From contig JANQSI010000013.1 of NCBI GenBank assembly GCA_028284125.1, forward strand, positions 62,001 through 126,000: a DNA stretch of 64,000 nt. Reading direction: 5' to 3'. The position numbers were made by a program, and so were the translations under genes. This document shows, piece after piece, positions 54,208-64,000 of this stretch. A model generated the notes under the pieces. The model was not told the DNA's origin and ran no database searches. It saw nothing but the letters and a program-made list of their open reading frames with translations. This DNA comes from Cyclobacteriaceae bacterium (GTDB lineage: Bacteria; Bacteroidota; Bacteroidia; Cytophagales; Cyclobacteriaceae). The number at the start of each line of letters is the position of its first letter. Within the stretch, counting starts at the first letter, position 1.

Positions 54208-54789
54208 ATGGAATATTCGATAGAGAATCACATGAGTAGGTTTGTGGATCTTGATGAAGAAGCGAGAGCAGCTTTAAACAAGATCGTAAAAACACGAAAA
54301 ATCCGGCGCAGGCAATTCATCGTGCAGCCAGGATTCACCTGTACTCACCAATCACATGTCATTCAAGGAGCGCTACGTGTCTACTTCATAAGTTCAGAAG
54401 GCACAGATCATACCATTCAGTTTGCGATTGAAGATTGGTGGATCAGTGATTTCTACAGCTACGTTCATCAGAGGCCAGCATCTCTTTATGTTGAGGCCTT
54501 GGAAGACAGCACAATTCAGCAGATTGGTTTTGAAGATACCGAAAAGCTCTGCGCCGACTTTCCGGTTTTCGAACGGTTCTTTCGATTAGTTGCTCAAAAA
54601 GCTTTTGCTTTTTCTCAACGACGTGTTTTGTCCAATTTGGAAAAAACGGCAGAAGAACGCTACCTGGAATTCGCAGAATTGTATCCTTCCATTGTTCAGC
54701 GAGTTCCACAATACATGCTAGCCTCTTATTTAGGGATGACCCCAGAGTTCTTAAGTAAGATTCGGAAAAAACTAGCCTCAAATTCTTAA
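54208..54789 (+). CDS. Crp/Fnr-family transcriptional regulator
   Basis: The 193-residue protein has a cyclic-nucleotide-binding-like beta domain (about 25-115; RRRQFIVQPGFTCTHQSHVI, GALRVYFISSEGTDHTIQFA) and a C-terminal helix-turn-helix YMLASYLGMTPEFLSKIRKKL. Cysteines for an FNR-type cluster are missing. This is the common Bacteroidota subfamily that sits beside small redox or DoxX genes. It precedes a DoxX gene by 74 bases and may control it. Whether it binds the TGTCAA palindromes at 36.2 kb is untested. Confidence 0.9.
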   Translation: MEYSIENHMSRFVDLDEEARAALNKIVKTRKIRRRQFIVQPGFTCTHQSHVIQGALRVYFISSEGTDHTIQFAIEDWWISDFYSYVHQRPASLYVEALEDSTIQQIGFEDTEKLCADFPVFERFFRLVAQKAFAFSQRRVLSNLEKTAEERYLEFAELYPSIVQRVPQYMLASYLGMTPEFLSKIRKKLASNS

Positions 54790-54863
54790 ACTAGTTCAAG
54801 GAAATTTCCTATTCCAGTTCATTTTTCAGTCTTCGGCATGTTTTCACTTTTGTCCCTAAAAAA

Positions 54864-55244
54864 ATGAAAACACAAAACATCACTTTTCTTATTGCAAAGC
54901 TTTTGCTTGGAGTACCTCTAATCTTTTTTGGATTGAACAAGTTTTTTGGGTTTGTAGGAGTCACTCCTCCTAACGATCCGACTGCCCAAGCTTTCTTGGG
55001 TGCTATGTTTACGTCTTACCTGTTCAAGTTTGTCGCCGCTTCTGAGGTTGTGGGAGGCGTTTTACTTCTTATTCCGAGAACTGCATTTTTGGGAGCTCTA
55101 ATCTTAACCCCTGTCGTGGCAAATATTGCTATTTTCCATTTGGCTCACGATCTTCCAGGAAATGGGATTTGGCTGCTTCCAACGATCACACTAATTATCG
55201 TTTTACAATTTTTCAAAACAAACATCAGAACACTTATCTCATGA
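54864..55244 (+). CDS. DoxX-like small membrane protein
   Basis: The 126-residue protein has four hydrophobic helices (LIAKLLLGVPLIFFGLNKF, YLFKFVAASEVVGGVLLLI, FLGALILTPVVANIAIFHL, LLPTITLIIVLQFF), the DoxX layout with the GLNKF(F) motif near residue 22. DoxX proteins sit in the inner membrane; some act in sulfur or thiol redox. The next gene overlaps its stop as ATGA, so they are coupled. Confidence 0.85.
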   Translation: MKTQNITFLIAKLLLGVPLIFFGLNKFFGFVGVTPPNDPTAQAFLGAMFTSYLFKFVAASEVVGGVLLLIPRTAFLGALILTPVVANIAIFHLAHDLPGNGIWLLPTITLIIVLQFFKTNIRTLIS

Positions 55245-56101
55245 AAGTAACATTTATAGGTTTAGGAATTATGGGCAGTCGGATGGCTGCCAATTTGCTA
55301 AAGTCAGGAACAGAACTTACCGTATTTAATCGCTCTGAAGAACCAATGAAATCTTTAGAGAAAAATGGAGCCAAAGTAGCTCCTAACTTGGAAAAAGCAG
55401 TTTCAGATGCTGATGTAGTTTTTACCATGCTTTCAAATCCAAATGTGGTTTCAAAAGTCATGACGGATGAAATCCTTCAGAAAATGAAACCAGGTTCGCT
55501 CTGGATAGATTGTTCTACAGTCAATCCTTCATTTTCCAATGAAACCTCAAAAAGAGCTATCAATGCTGGAATTCGATTTATGGATGGCCCAGTGGCCGGT
55601 TCTAAGGGTCAGGCTGAAAATGCAGAATTGGTTTTCTTGATCGGCGGTGCTAAAAAAGACCTTGAGCAAGTAGAGTCACTTTTGCTTTCAATGGGAAGCA
55701 AAGCTCTCCATATCGGTGAGACAGGTAAAGGGTCATCTTTTAAAATGGTTGTGAACATGCTTCTGGCTCATAACATGGTTGCGTTTTCGGAGGCCGTTTT
55801 ATTTGGGCAAAGCATGGGGATCGAGAAAAACTTCTTGTTGGACGTTGTTCCAAATCTTCCTGTTTCAGCTCCGTTTACCAAGTTCAAAGCTGAAAACATT
55901 AGAAATGATGATTGGGAAGAGCAATTCCCGCTGGAGTTGATGCATAAAGATCTTCACTTGGCTTCAATCACGGGATATGAGAAGCATCAGCCACTGCCGA
56001 TGACAAATTTGACTAAAGAATTGTATGGAATGGCCAAAAAACAAGGAATGGGACGACTGGATATGGCAGCAATATTCAGTTTCTTAGAACAAAACGCTTA
56101 A
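55241..56101 (+). CDS. NAD(P)-dependent beta-hydroxyacid dehydrogenase (GLYR1/3-HIBADH family)
   Basis: From the ATG at 55241 the enzyme has 286 residues starting MKVTFIGLGIMGSRMAANLL, with substrate motif DGPVAGSKGQAENAELVFLIGG (about 117-138) and catalytic Lys in GKGSSFKMVVNMLLA. It should oxidise a short beta-hydroxyacid or reduce a succinic-semialdehyde-type substrate. An upstream start in frame (55169) would add 24 residues that overlap DoxX and precede the Rossmann strand, so it is rejected. It is coupled to the DoxX gene by ATGA. Confidence 0.92.
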   Translation: MKVTFIGLGIMGSRMAANLLKSGTELTVFNRSEEPMKSLEKNGAKVAPNLEKAVSDADVVFTMLSNPNVVSKVMTDEILQKMKPGSLWIDCSTVNPSFSNETSKRAINAGIRFMDGPVAGSKGQAENAELVFLIGGAKKDLEQVESLLLSMGSKALHIGETGKGSSFKMVVNMLLAHNMVAFSEAVLFGQSMGIEKNFLLDVVPNLPVSAPFTKFKAENIRNDDWEEQFPLELMHKDLHLASITGYEKHQPLPMTNLTKELYGMAKKQGMGRLDMAAIFSFLEQNA

Positions 56102-56103
56102 CG

Positions 56104-56784
56104 CTATTTTGCGTCCTGCTGAGAACTCATTTGGAATCCGATCTTGTTGCCTGCGCCAAGCACTTCCGTCTTAGCTATTTTTTGCTGAAGTGTAAGTCCT
56201 CTGATTTTTTGAAATGGAGGAGCAACGAGATCGTTTTCAACCGCTTGGGTTATGATCAGTTGAATCAGGATGTTCAAGTCGGTCGTTTCAAGGGGTTTAG
56301 AAGAAACGCTTTCAAACATGAAATTGATCTGGCCATCTCCTTCGACAATGAACCGATTTTCAAAATTTACCATGAGTCTTGAAAGAAGATAACCAGGATC
56401 ATTGACTCGGTTATACTTCAGGGAATCAGACATAAAGTTGTAAACATTGATTTGTCCCAGGTATTTTCTTAGTGGATTCTCCTGAACGTAATCACTTTTA
56501 TTGTATGAATAGTCATCACTCAATATGATGATATTTGTATGGAGGAAAAACACCAGGAGATCCCCTGCTACTTTCAAGTGAAATTCCTGGTCACTGATTT
56601 CCTCAACCGACAATATGATGTCTTCATCCTTACCGACTGTCTTAGCATTGATCTCCTTTATCACCTTCTTAGCCTCTTTTTTGAGTGCTTTGAAGGTTTT
56701 GCAAATGTTCCGATAGGTGATCTGCTTAACTCCCGATTTGGAAGTAAGTAGTTCTGCAATATGTACGGATGGATCTTGTGCCAT
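56104..56784 (-). CDS. Conserved hypothetical cytosolic protein
   Basis: The 226-residue protein has no signal peptide or membrane helix. Features are a helical start (AELLTSKSGVKQITYRNICKTFKALKKEAKKV), a beta part with LLVFFLHTNIIILSDDYSYNKSDYV and NRFIVEGDGQINFMFES, and a helical end. No family motif is recognised; it resembles proteins seen widely in Cytophagales. It is eight bases downstream of icd and likely co-transcribed, without an evident metabolic link. Its stop is two bases from the stop of the convergent dehydrogenase. Confidence 0.78.
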   Translation of the reverse strand: MAQDPSVHIAELLTSKSGVKQITYRNICKTFKALKKEAKKVIKEINAKTVGKDEDIILSVEEISDQEFHLKVAGDLLVFFLHTNIIILSDDYSYNKSDYVQENPLRKYLGQINVYNFMSDSLKYNRVNDPGYLLSRLMVNFENRFIVEGDGQINFMFESVSSKPLETTDLNILIQLIITQAVENDLVAPPFQKIRGLTLQQKIAKTEVLGAGNKIGFQMSSQQDAK

Positions 56785-56792
56785 GACTTCAG

Positions 56793-59030
<2,238 letters not shown>

Positions 59031-59035
59031 TTAGA

Positions 59036-59851
59036 TTAATAGCTTTCCTTTTCATTCGGAAAGTCTTTGGATTTAATATCAGAAACGTAGTTCTTCACAG
59101 CGTCAGACATCACTTGGTTCAAGTCAGCGTATTGCCTTAGAAATCTTGGCTTGAAATCTTGCGTAATGCCGAGCATATCATGCACGACCAAAACCTGACC
59201 ATCAACTTCTGGACCTGCTCCAATTCCAATCATTGGAATAGAGACTGATTCTGCAGCTTGTTTCGCCAGCTTGGAAGGTATCTTTTCCAAAACGACTCCA
59301 AAACAGCCAAGATCTTCAAGAAGCTTAACGTCTTCCAATAGTTTTTTGGCTTCAGCTTCCTCTTTTGCTCGGACCGTGTAGGTACCAAATTTGTAAATAG
59401 ATTGAGGCGTCAATCCAAGATGGCCCATGACTGGGATTCCAGCTGAAAGAACCCGCTCAATGCTCTCCTTAATCTCAACTCCACCTTCCATTTTCACTGC
59501 ATGTGCACCTGATTCTTTCATGATTCTAATACAGGATCGCAACGCTTCGGAAGAACTGCCTTGGTAGCTGCCAAATGGAACATCGACGATTACCAAAGCT
59601 CTTTTTACTGCCTTGACCACCGATGTAGCATGCCAGATCATGTGGTCCAATGTGATTGGTAAGGTGGTTTCATTTCCTGCCATCACATTTGAAGCACTGT
59701 CACCAACCAGAATCGCATCGACTCCTGATTGATCAATGATTTTAGCCATCGAATAATCGTAGGCTGTAAGCATCGTAATCTTTTCACCATTTGACTTCAT
59801 TTCCTGAAGTTGATGAGTGGTGACTACTTTAATGTTTTTCTGTACGCTCAT
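59036..59851 (-). CDS. panB: 3-methyl-2-oxobutanoate hydroxymethyltransferase
   Basis: The 271-residue enzyme has [50 protein letters not shown] and [12 protein letters not shown], the PanB signatures, and ends with a short Lys/Glu tail. It transfers a hydroxymethyl group from methylene-THF to alpha-ketoisovalerate in pantothenate synthesis. It stands upstream of icd; panC and panD are not in the window. Length is normal. Confidence 0.97.
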   Translation of the reverse strand: MSVQKNIKVVTTHQLQEMKSNGEKITMLTAYDYSMAKIIDQSGVDAILVGDSASNVMAGNETTLPITLDHMIWHATSVVKAVKRALVIVDVPFGSYQGSSSEALRSCIRIMKESGAHAVKMEGGVEIKESIERVLSAGIPVMGHLGLTPQSIYKFGTYTVRAKEEAEAKKLLEDVKLLEDLGCFGVVLEKIPSKLAKQAAESVSIPMIGIGAGPEVDGQVLVVHDMLGITQDFKPRFLRQYADLNQVMSDAVKNYVSDIKSKDFPNEKESY

Positions 59852-59937
59852 TTCTGTAAATGGAAGCGCAATTTACACAATGAAGAAAGGAGTTTGAAAT
59901 GGACTTTCGTTATTAATGGATCAAAAAGTCGTCTACA

Positions 59938-60492
59938 TTATTTCCATTTGATATTACAACCCATACTTGCTAGCTGATCTTCCACCACAGGTTCTCCTTC
60001 AATTAGTGCATCAATAGCATTACTTAGATCCTCTCCTGTGACTGGTTCATTGTTTCCAGGTGTACTCGCATCAAATCGCCCACGGTAAACACATTTTAAA
60101 TCTGAATCGAAGAGATAAAAATCAGGCGTACATGCAGCATCATAAGCTTTGGCCACTTTCTGAGTTTCATCATATAGGTATGGGAAATCAAAGCCATGTT
60201 TTTGAGCTTGAAGTTTAAGTTGTTCAGGGCTGTCTTCTGGATAATTTTCAACGTCATTTGATGAAATGGCAACAAATCCAACTCCTAAATGTTGATAATG
60301 CCTGGCAACAATCGCAAGCTCTTCTTCAATGTTTTTGACATATGGACAATGGGCACAGATAAACATCACCACTAACCCATTTTCTTTCTTCACATCAGAA
60401 AGAGAAGTGGCTTTGTTGTCCATTACATTGGTAAGATTGAAATCAGGTGCCTCTGTTCCAAGTGGCATCATGGTAGAAGGGGTGAGAGCCAT
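59938..60492 (-). CDS. Redoxin (AhpC/TSA-thioredoxin-like) protein
   Basis: From the ATG at 60492 the protein has 184 residues starting MALTPSTMMPLGTEAPDFNL. The thioredoxin fold has VVMFICAHCPYVKNIEEEL with a CxxC (Cys-Ala-His-Cys) near residue 50, and later FVAISSNDVENYPEDSPEQL and TPDFYLFD with the cis-Pro region. It is a thiol-reducing or peroxidase-like cytosolic protein of the widely spread AHCPYVK group. A longer frame to 60576 would overlap the divergent amidohydrolase start, so the ATG at 60492 is chosen. Confidence 0.9.
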   Translation of the reverse strand: MALTPSTMMPLGTEAPDFNLTNVMDNKATSLSDVKKENGLVVMFICAHCPYVKNIEEELAIVARHYQHLGVGFVAISSNDVENYPEDSPEQLKLQAQKHGFDFPYLYDETQKVAKAYDAACTPDFYLFDSDLKCVYRGRFDASTPGNNEPVTGEDLSNAIDALIEGEPVVEDQLASMGCNIKWK

Positions 60493-60554
60493 GGCTTTGG
60501 GATTAGTTTGTTTATTTTTAAATAGCTTAGAAGTACACAATATTACACCAACCC

Positions 60555-62207
60555 ATGAAAAAGTCTGCGAGCACATTTTTATTTCTAACTATTGCCTTCA
60601 CACTTTTTTCTCAAATAACACCTGCACCAACAAGGACGGAAGGTGAAGGACCTTTTGATCAGCTAATTATTCGCGGAGCAACGCTGATCAATGGAAATGG
60701 AGCCCCTCCTATTGGACCAATAGATATTGTAATTGAGAAAAATGTGATCACCGAAGTGCGAGTGGTTGGATATCCTGGAGTAGAAATCAACGAAGAAAGT
60801 AGACCTCAGTTTAATGGAAATGGGTTAGAAATAGATGCTGAGGGGATGTATGTGCTTCCGGGATTTGTGGACATGCATGGACATATAGGTGGCAGAAGCC
60901 AGGGAACTCCAGCAGAATATGTATTTAAATTATGGTTGGCGCATGGAATCACGACGGTTCGAGATCCTTCGGCCGGGAATGGACTTGATTGGGTCCTTAG
61001 ACACAGACAAAGAAGCGCACGAAATGAAATCACTGCTCCAAGAATATTAGCGTACACATCATTTGGTCAAAACCTGGAGGATGTAAACATTGTCAGAAAC
61101 ATCCCTGGAGAAAGAAGCACTGGTTCTGAAGTTTTGAAATTCCCAATAACGAATGCCGATGAAGCTATTTCCTGGGTTAGGGCCAATTACCGACGTGGTG
61201 CGGATGGAGTTAAATTTTTCGGAGCTCAGCCTGATGTGATGGATGCGGCTTTAAGAGAAAACAAAAAGCTTGGACTCAGATCAGCTTGTCATCACGCGCA
61301 ATTAAGTGTGGTGCGTTGGAATGCACTCAATTCTGCTGAATCTGGATTAACCTCCATGGAGCATTGGTATGGGTTGCCAGAGGCACTTTTTATCGATCGT
61401 ACAGTTCAGGATTATCCACTAGACTATAATTACAATAACGAACAGCATCGGTTTGGAGAGGCTGGTCGATTGTGGAAGCAAGCAGCTCCACCCTATTCCG
61501 ATAAGTGGAATCAGGTGATGAATCGATTAATCGAGCTTGACTTCACCATGGACCCAACATTCAATATTTATGAGGCTAGTCGTGACCTTATGAGAGCGCG
61601 GAATGCTGATTGGCACAGGGCTTATACACTTCCATCACTCTGGTCATTTTATCGGCCAAGCAAAATTTCCCACGGTTCTTACTGGCATTTCTGGGGAACT
61701 GAAGAGGAAGTGGCCTGGAAAGAAAATTACAAGCTCTGGATGACTTTCATCAATGAATACAAAAACCGAGGTGGTCGTGTGACTGCCGGATCTGATTCAG
61801 GATTTATTTACCAACTATATGGTTTTGCTTACATCAGAGAACTGGAACTATTGCGAGAAGCTGGATTTCACCCGCTGGAAGTCATTAAATCTGCCACTTT
61901 GAACGGAGCTGAAGCATTAGGCATGGACAAAGAAATTGGAACCATTGAGGTTGGTAAGCTGGCTGATTTGGTACTGATTGATGAAAACCCCTTGCAGAAC
62001 CTAAAAGTCCTTTACGGAACAGGTGCCATTAAACTTACGGAAGACAATGAAGTTACTCGCGTTGGAGGAGTAAAATACACCATTAAGGACGGTGTAGTTT
62101 TTGATGCCAAGGAATTGCTAAAAGATGTAAGAGAGATAGTAACTATTGCAAAAGACGGAAAAGATATTGAGCAGCCTGGATATCCGAATTGGGAGGATAA
62201 GAATTAG
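60555..62207 (+). CDS. Exported amidohydrolase
   Basis: The 550-residue protein has a signal peptide (MKKSASTFLFLTIAFTLFSQ), the HxH metal pair in FVDMHGHIGG (about 114-121), SACHHAQLS (about 246), and the Asp-containing GRVTAGSDSGF (about 415), followed by LNGAEALGMDKEIGTIEVGKLADLVLID, typical of imidazolonepropionase-like amidohydrolases. It hydrolyses a cyclic amide or peptide bond in the periplasm; the substrate is unknown. It is divergent from the redoxin gene with 62 bases between starts. Confidence 0.92.
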   Translation: MKKSASTFLFLTIAFTLFSQITPAPTRTEGEGPFDQLIIRGATLINGNGAPPIGPIDIVIEKNVITEVRVVGYPGVEINEESRPQFNGNGLEIDAEGMYVLPGFVDMHGHIGGRSQGTPAEYVFKLWLAHGITTVRDPSAGNGLDWVLRHRQRSARNEITAPRILAYTSFGQNLEDVNIVRNIPGERSTGSEVLKFPITNADEAISWVRANYRRGADGVKFFGAQPDVMDAALRENKKLGLRSACHHAQLSVVRWNALNSAESGLTSMEHWYGLPEALFIDRTVQDYPLDYNYNNEQHRFGEAGRLWKQAAPPYSDKWNQVMNRLIELDFTMDPTFNIYEASRDLMRARNADWHRAYTLPSLWSFYRPSKISHGSYWHFWGTEEEVAWKENYKLWMTFINEYKNRGGRVTAGSDSGFIYQLYGFAYIRELELLREAGFHPLEVIKSATLNGAEALGMDKEIGTIEVGKLADLVLIDENPLQNLKVLYGTGAIKLTEDNEVTRVGGVKYTIKDGVVFDAKELLKDVREIVTIAKDGKDIEQPGYPNWEDKN

Positions 62208-62253
62208 AAATTGAGACTTAAGAATTATTAAGTAGGGGAACCATAATCTTCAA

Positions 62254-62283
62254 CGTCATTGCGAGCGTAGTGATGCAATCTTG
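62254..62283. repeat. Copy of a common intergenic repeat (CGTCATTGCGAG...GCAATCT type)
   Basis: CGTCATTGCGAGCG then TAGTGATGCAATCTTG includes inverted ends ATTGC/GCAAT. Sequences of the pattern CGTCATTGCGAG-n-GAAGCAATCT are a frequent dispersed repeat in diverse bacteria. It lies between the convergent amidohydrolase and phosphodiesterase genes. Confidence 0.55.
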
Positions 62284-62286
62284 TTA

Positions 62287-63207
62287 TTACTCCAACGTAC
62301 TAAGCTCGTTCCTTAGATCAATGGCGATATTCGGAAAGTCGGTAATGATCCCATCAACACCCGCATTGAGCATTTTTATCATTTCATCCCGTGTATTAAC
62401 CGGATAAGCATGTACTTCAAATCCCTGTGCGTGCATTTGAAAAACTCTGCGTGGAGAGAGTGTTTCCCAGTGCGGATTGATTGCTCGCATTCGGTTTCCT
62501 TCCTTGGCCCTACCCATGTGCATTCTTGTTTCGATGTAGAACGCAACTAAAGGAGCAGAATCCTCACCTATGATCAGAGCTTTTGTCTCAATTAATGAAT
62601 CCAACTCATGAACTTCATCCAAATATTTGGGCTCATACGATTGAAGAATGATCCAGTCTTCGCCATTTTCTTCTCCCATCACTACCTCCACTAGTTTTTC
62701 AGCAAAGTCATGGTAGTGCGGATGATCCATGTGTTTGATTTCTATCAAAACCTTACACCGCCCATTGATAGAATCAAGTGCTTCCTTTAGAGTAGGAATT
62801 CGCTGATCTGAAAATCTTGAATCGAAATGTGAGCCTACATCGAACTGTTTGACCTCCTCCAAGGTGTAATCGTGAATGTCACCTGTGACCTGATTCCCTA
62901 ACGTGTCTCGTGCGATTCGATCTAATGTTTGGTCGTGAAAAACTACAATCTCTTCATCCAATGTGTGTCTCACGTCTATTTCAATCTGATCTACCCCAAG
63001 TTCCAAAGCCTTGGCAATAGACGCCATCGTATTTTCTGGAGCAAGACCAGAAGCTCCTTTGTGAGCAATAATTTGAAATTCTTTACCTCCAAGCCGATCT
63101 ACAGAAGTACTGGAAAAAATTTTCCGGTAAAACCATGGCTCGAACAATGAAAGGGCACCAAACAAAAAGAAGAATGGTGCGGAATAAAGTAAGAATTTTT
63201 TGGTCAT
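62287..63207 (-). CDS. Glycerophosphodiester phosphodiesterase
   Basis: The 306-residue protein has an N-terminal hydrophobic anchor or signal (LLYSAPFFFLFGALSLF) and the GDPD motifs IIAHKGASGLAPENTMASI (His about 49), DQIEIDVRHTLDEEIVVFHDQTLDR, and VLIEIKHM, ending with the barrel-closing AGVDGIITDFPNIAIDL. It cleaves glycerophosphodiesters to glycerol 3-phosphate and an alcohol with a bound metal, outside the cytoplasm. It is 43 bases after aspS on the same strand. Confidence 0.94.
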   Translation of the reverse strand: MTKKFLLYSAPFFFLFGALSLFEPWFYRKIFSSTSVDRLGGKEFQIIAHKGASGLAPENTMASIAKALELGVDQIEIDVRHTLDEEIVVFHDQTLDRIARDTLGNQVTGDIHDYTLEEVKQFDVGSHFDSRFSDQRIPTLKEALDSINGRCKVLIEIKHMDHPHYHDFAEKLVEVVMGEENGEDWIILQSYEPKYLDEVHELDSLIETKALIIGEDSAPLVAFYIETRMHMGRAKEGNRMRAINPHWETLSPRRVFQMHAQGFEVHAYPVNTRDEMIKMLNAGVDGIITDFPNIAIDLRNELSTLE

Positions 63208-63250
63208 GGGTGATTATTTACCACAAAAATTACACAAAAAGAACAAAAAT

Positions 63251-64000
63251 CTAAGATTTGTTATTCTGATTTAGCTCAATACCAAGCTCAGCCAATTGCT
63301 CAGATGAAATTTTGGAAGGAGAATCAATCATCATGTCCCTTCCCGAATTATTCTTTGGAAATGCGATAAAATCCCGAATACTCTCTTCTCCGGCCATCAT
63401 GGCACACATTCTGTCAAATCCAAAAGCAATACCTCCGTGCGGTGGCGCTCCGTACTCAAAAGCACCCATCAGGAAACCAAATTGATCTTCAGCCTCTTCT
63501 TTAGAAAAACCAAGGGTTTCGAACATTTTAGCCTGAAGTTCTCGATCATGAATCCGAATCGATCCTCCTCCTGCTTCCACTCCATTGATTACTAAATCAT
63601 ATGCGTTGGCCCGTACATTTCCACGATCAGCGTCAAGCTTTTCAATGTCTTCTGGCTTTGGTGAGGTAAATGGATGGTGCATTGCATGGTATCGTTGAGA
63701 ATCTTGATCCCACTCCAACAATGGAAAATCAAGCACCCACAAAGGAACAACAGCGTTTTTGTCTCTCAATCCCAATCGCTCTCCCATTTCTAGCCTTAGT
63801 TCATTCAACGCATTTCTTGTCTGCCCTTTTTCTCCGGCCAAAATAAGCAGCAAATCTCCAGGCTTAGCACTCATTTTTTCTGCCCAAACTTTGAGTGCTT
63901 CTTGATCAAAAAACTTGTCCACCGAAGACTTAAAACTTCCATCTTCATTGTATTTAACATAAACAAGTCCCTTAGCTCCAATTTGCGGTTTCTTCACAAA
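63251..64000 (-). CDS. aspS: Aspartate--tRNA ligase, C-terminal part (runs off the window)
   Basis: About 250 residues of the C-terminus are present; the 5' end lies beyond 64000. It begins in the GAD insertion domain ([22 protein letters not shown]), then the class II catalytic motifs [50 protein letters not shown], and motif 3 [16 protein letters not shown] with [10 protein letters not shown]. It charges tRNA-Asp in the cytosol. The GAD domain marks the bacterial type. Confidence 0.97.
   Translation of the reverse strand, partial: FVKKPQIGAKGLVYVKYNEDGSFKSSVDKFFDQEALKVWAEKMSAKPGDLLLILAGEKGQTRNALNELRLEMGERLGLRDKNAVVPLWVLDFPLLEWDQDSQRYHAMHHPFTSPKPEDIEKLDADRGNVRANAYDLVINGVEAGGGSIRIHDRELQAKMFETLGFSKEEAEDQFGFLMGAFEYGAPPHGGIAFGFDRMCAMMAGEESIRDFIAFPKNNSGRDMMIDSPSKISSEQLAELGIELNQNNKS

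Noticed and set aside
55169-55240. 24-residue N-terminal extension of the hydroxyacid dehydrogenase
   Set aside because: It overlaps DoxX and precedes the Rossmann strand; the ATG in the ATGA overlap is the natural start.
60493-60576. 28-residue N-terminal extension of the redoxin
   Set aside because: It overlaps the start of the divergent amidohydrolase gene and does not look like a signal peptide.

Overview
The window looks like an AT-rich chromosomal segment of a free-living, probably marine Bacteroidota of the order Cytophagales (Reichenbachiella/Fulvivirga-like; genus is a guess). Reasons: a PorQ-type type IX secretion protein and a PorE-like TPR/propeller/OmpA protein, many signal-peptide or lipoprotein products, an M43 cytophagalysin-like protease, a BtuG-like propeller lipoprotein beside BtuB, a monomeric isocitrate dehydrogenase, promoters of the TTG-N17-TAnnTTTG type, and few clear Shine-Dalgarno sequences with several TTG starts. 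I see no rRNA, tRNA, CRISPR, IS element or intact prophage. Several start codons were moved from the longest open frame to an ATG that fits the family or signal peptide; each case is explained.

Layout. 1-6 kb: start of pyrB, pyrR, a secreted protein, an EVE protein, a GT9 glycosyltransferase, a SixA-like phosphatase and a TPR/FG-GAP protein. 6-11 kb: lon-porQ-hslU on the minus strand. 11-19 kb: PorE-like envelope protein, a palindromic repeat, rseP-dxr, a DegP-type protease and dnaA. 19-36 kb: a B12 block made of methylmalonyl-CoA mutase (short mutA plus mutB), meaB, a BtuG-like lipoprotein, BtuB under a cobalamin riboswitch, and BtuF-BtuC-BtuD. It is interrupted at 22-29 kb by an exported TPR-CHAT caspase-like protein convergent with a FecR-like exported protein and a CHASE2 membrane protein. 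36-41 kb: a four-gene redox operon (FAD oxidoreductase, polytopic 4Fe-4S protein, DM13 lipoprotein, outer-membrane barrel) preceded by two CRP/FNR-like palindromes.

41-54 kb is more accessory: an ArsR/AHSA1 pair with twin operators, an XRE repressor divergent from two tiny genes across a palindromic operator region, an M43 protease, a DEAD-box helicase with a small basic partner, ArfB, a TetR gene with an operator on its promoter followed by two SDR genes, a bestrophin, and two overlapping membrane proteins that look like histidine kinases without an ATPase domain. 54-64 kb: a Crp-family regulator, DoxX, a beta-hydroxyacid dehydrogenase, monomeric icd, panB, a redoxin, an exported amidohydrolase, a glycerophosphodiesterase and the 3' part of aspS.

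How it fits together: the clearest logic is B12 capture at the surface (BtuG/BtuB), transport across the inner membrane (BtuFCD), and use by methylmalonyl-CoA mutase with its MeaB chaperone. The best candidates for undescribed systems are the exported CHAT/FecR-like/CHASE2 set and the DM13 redox operon with paired palindromes; both interpretations are inference.
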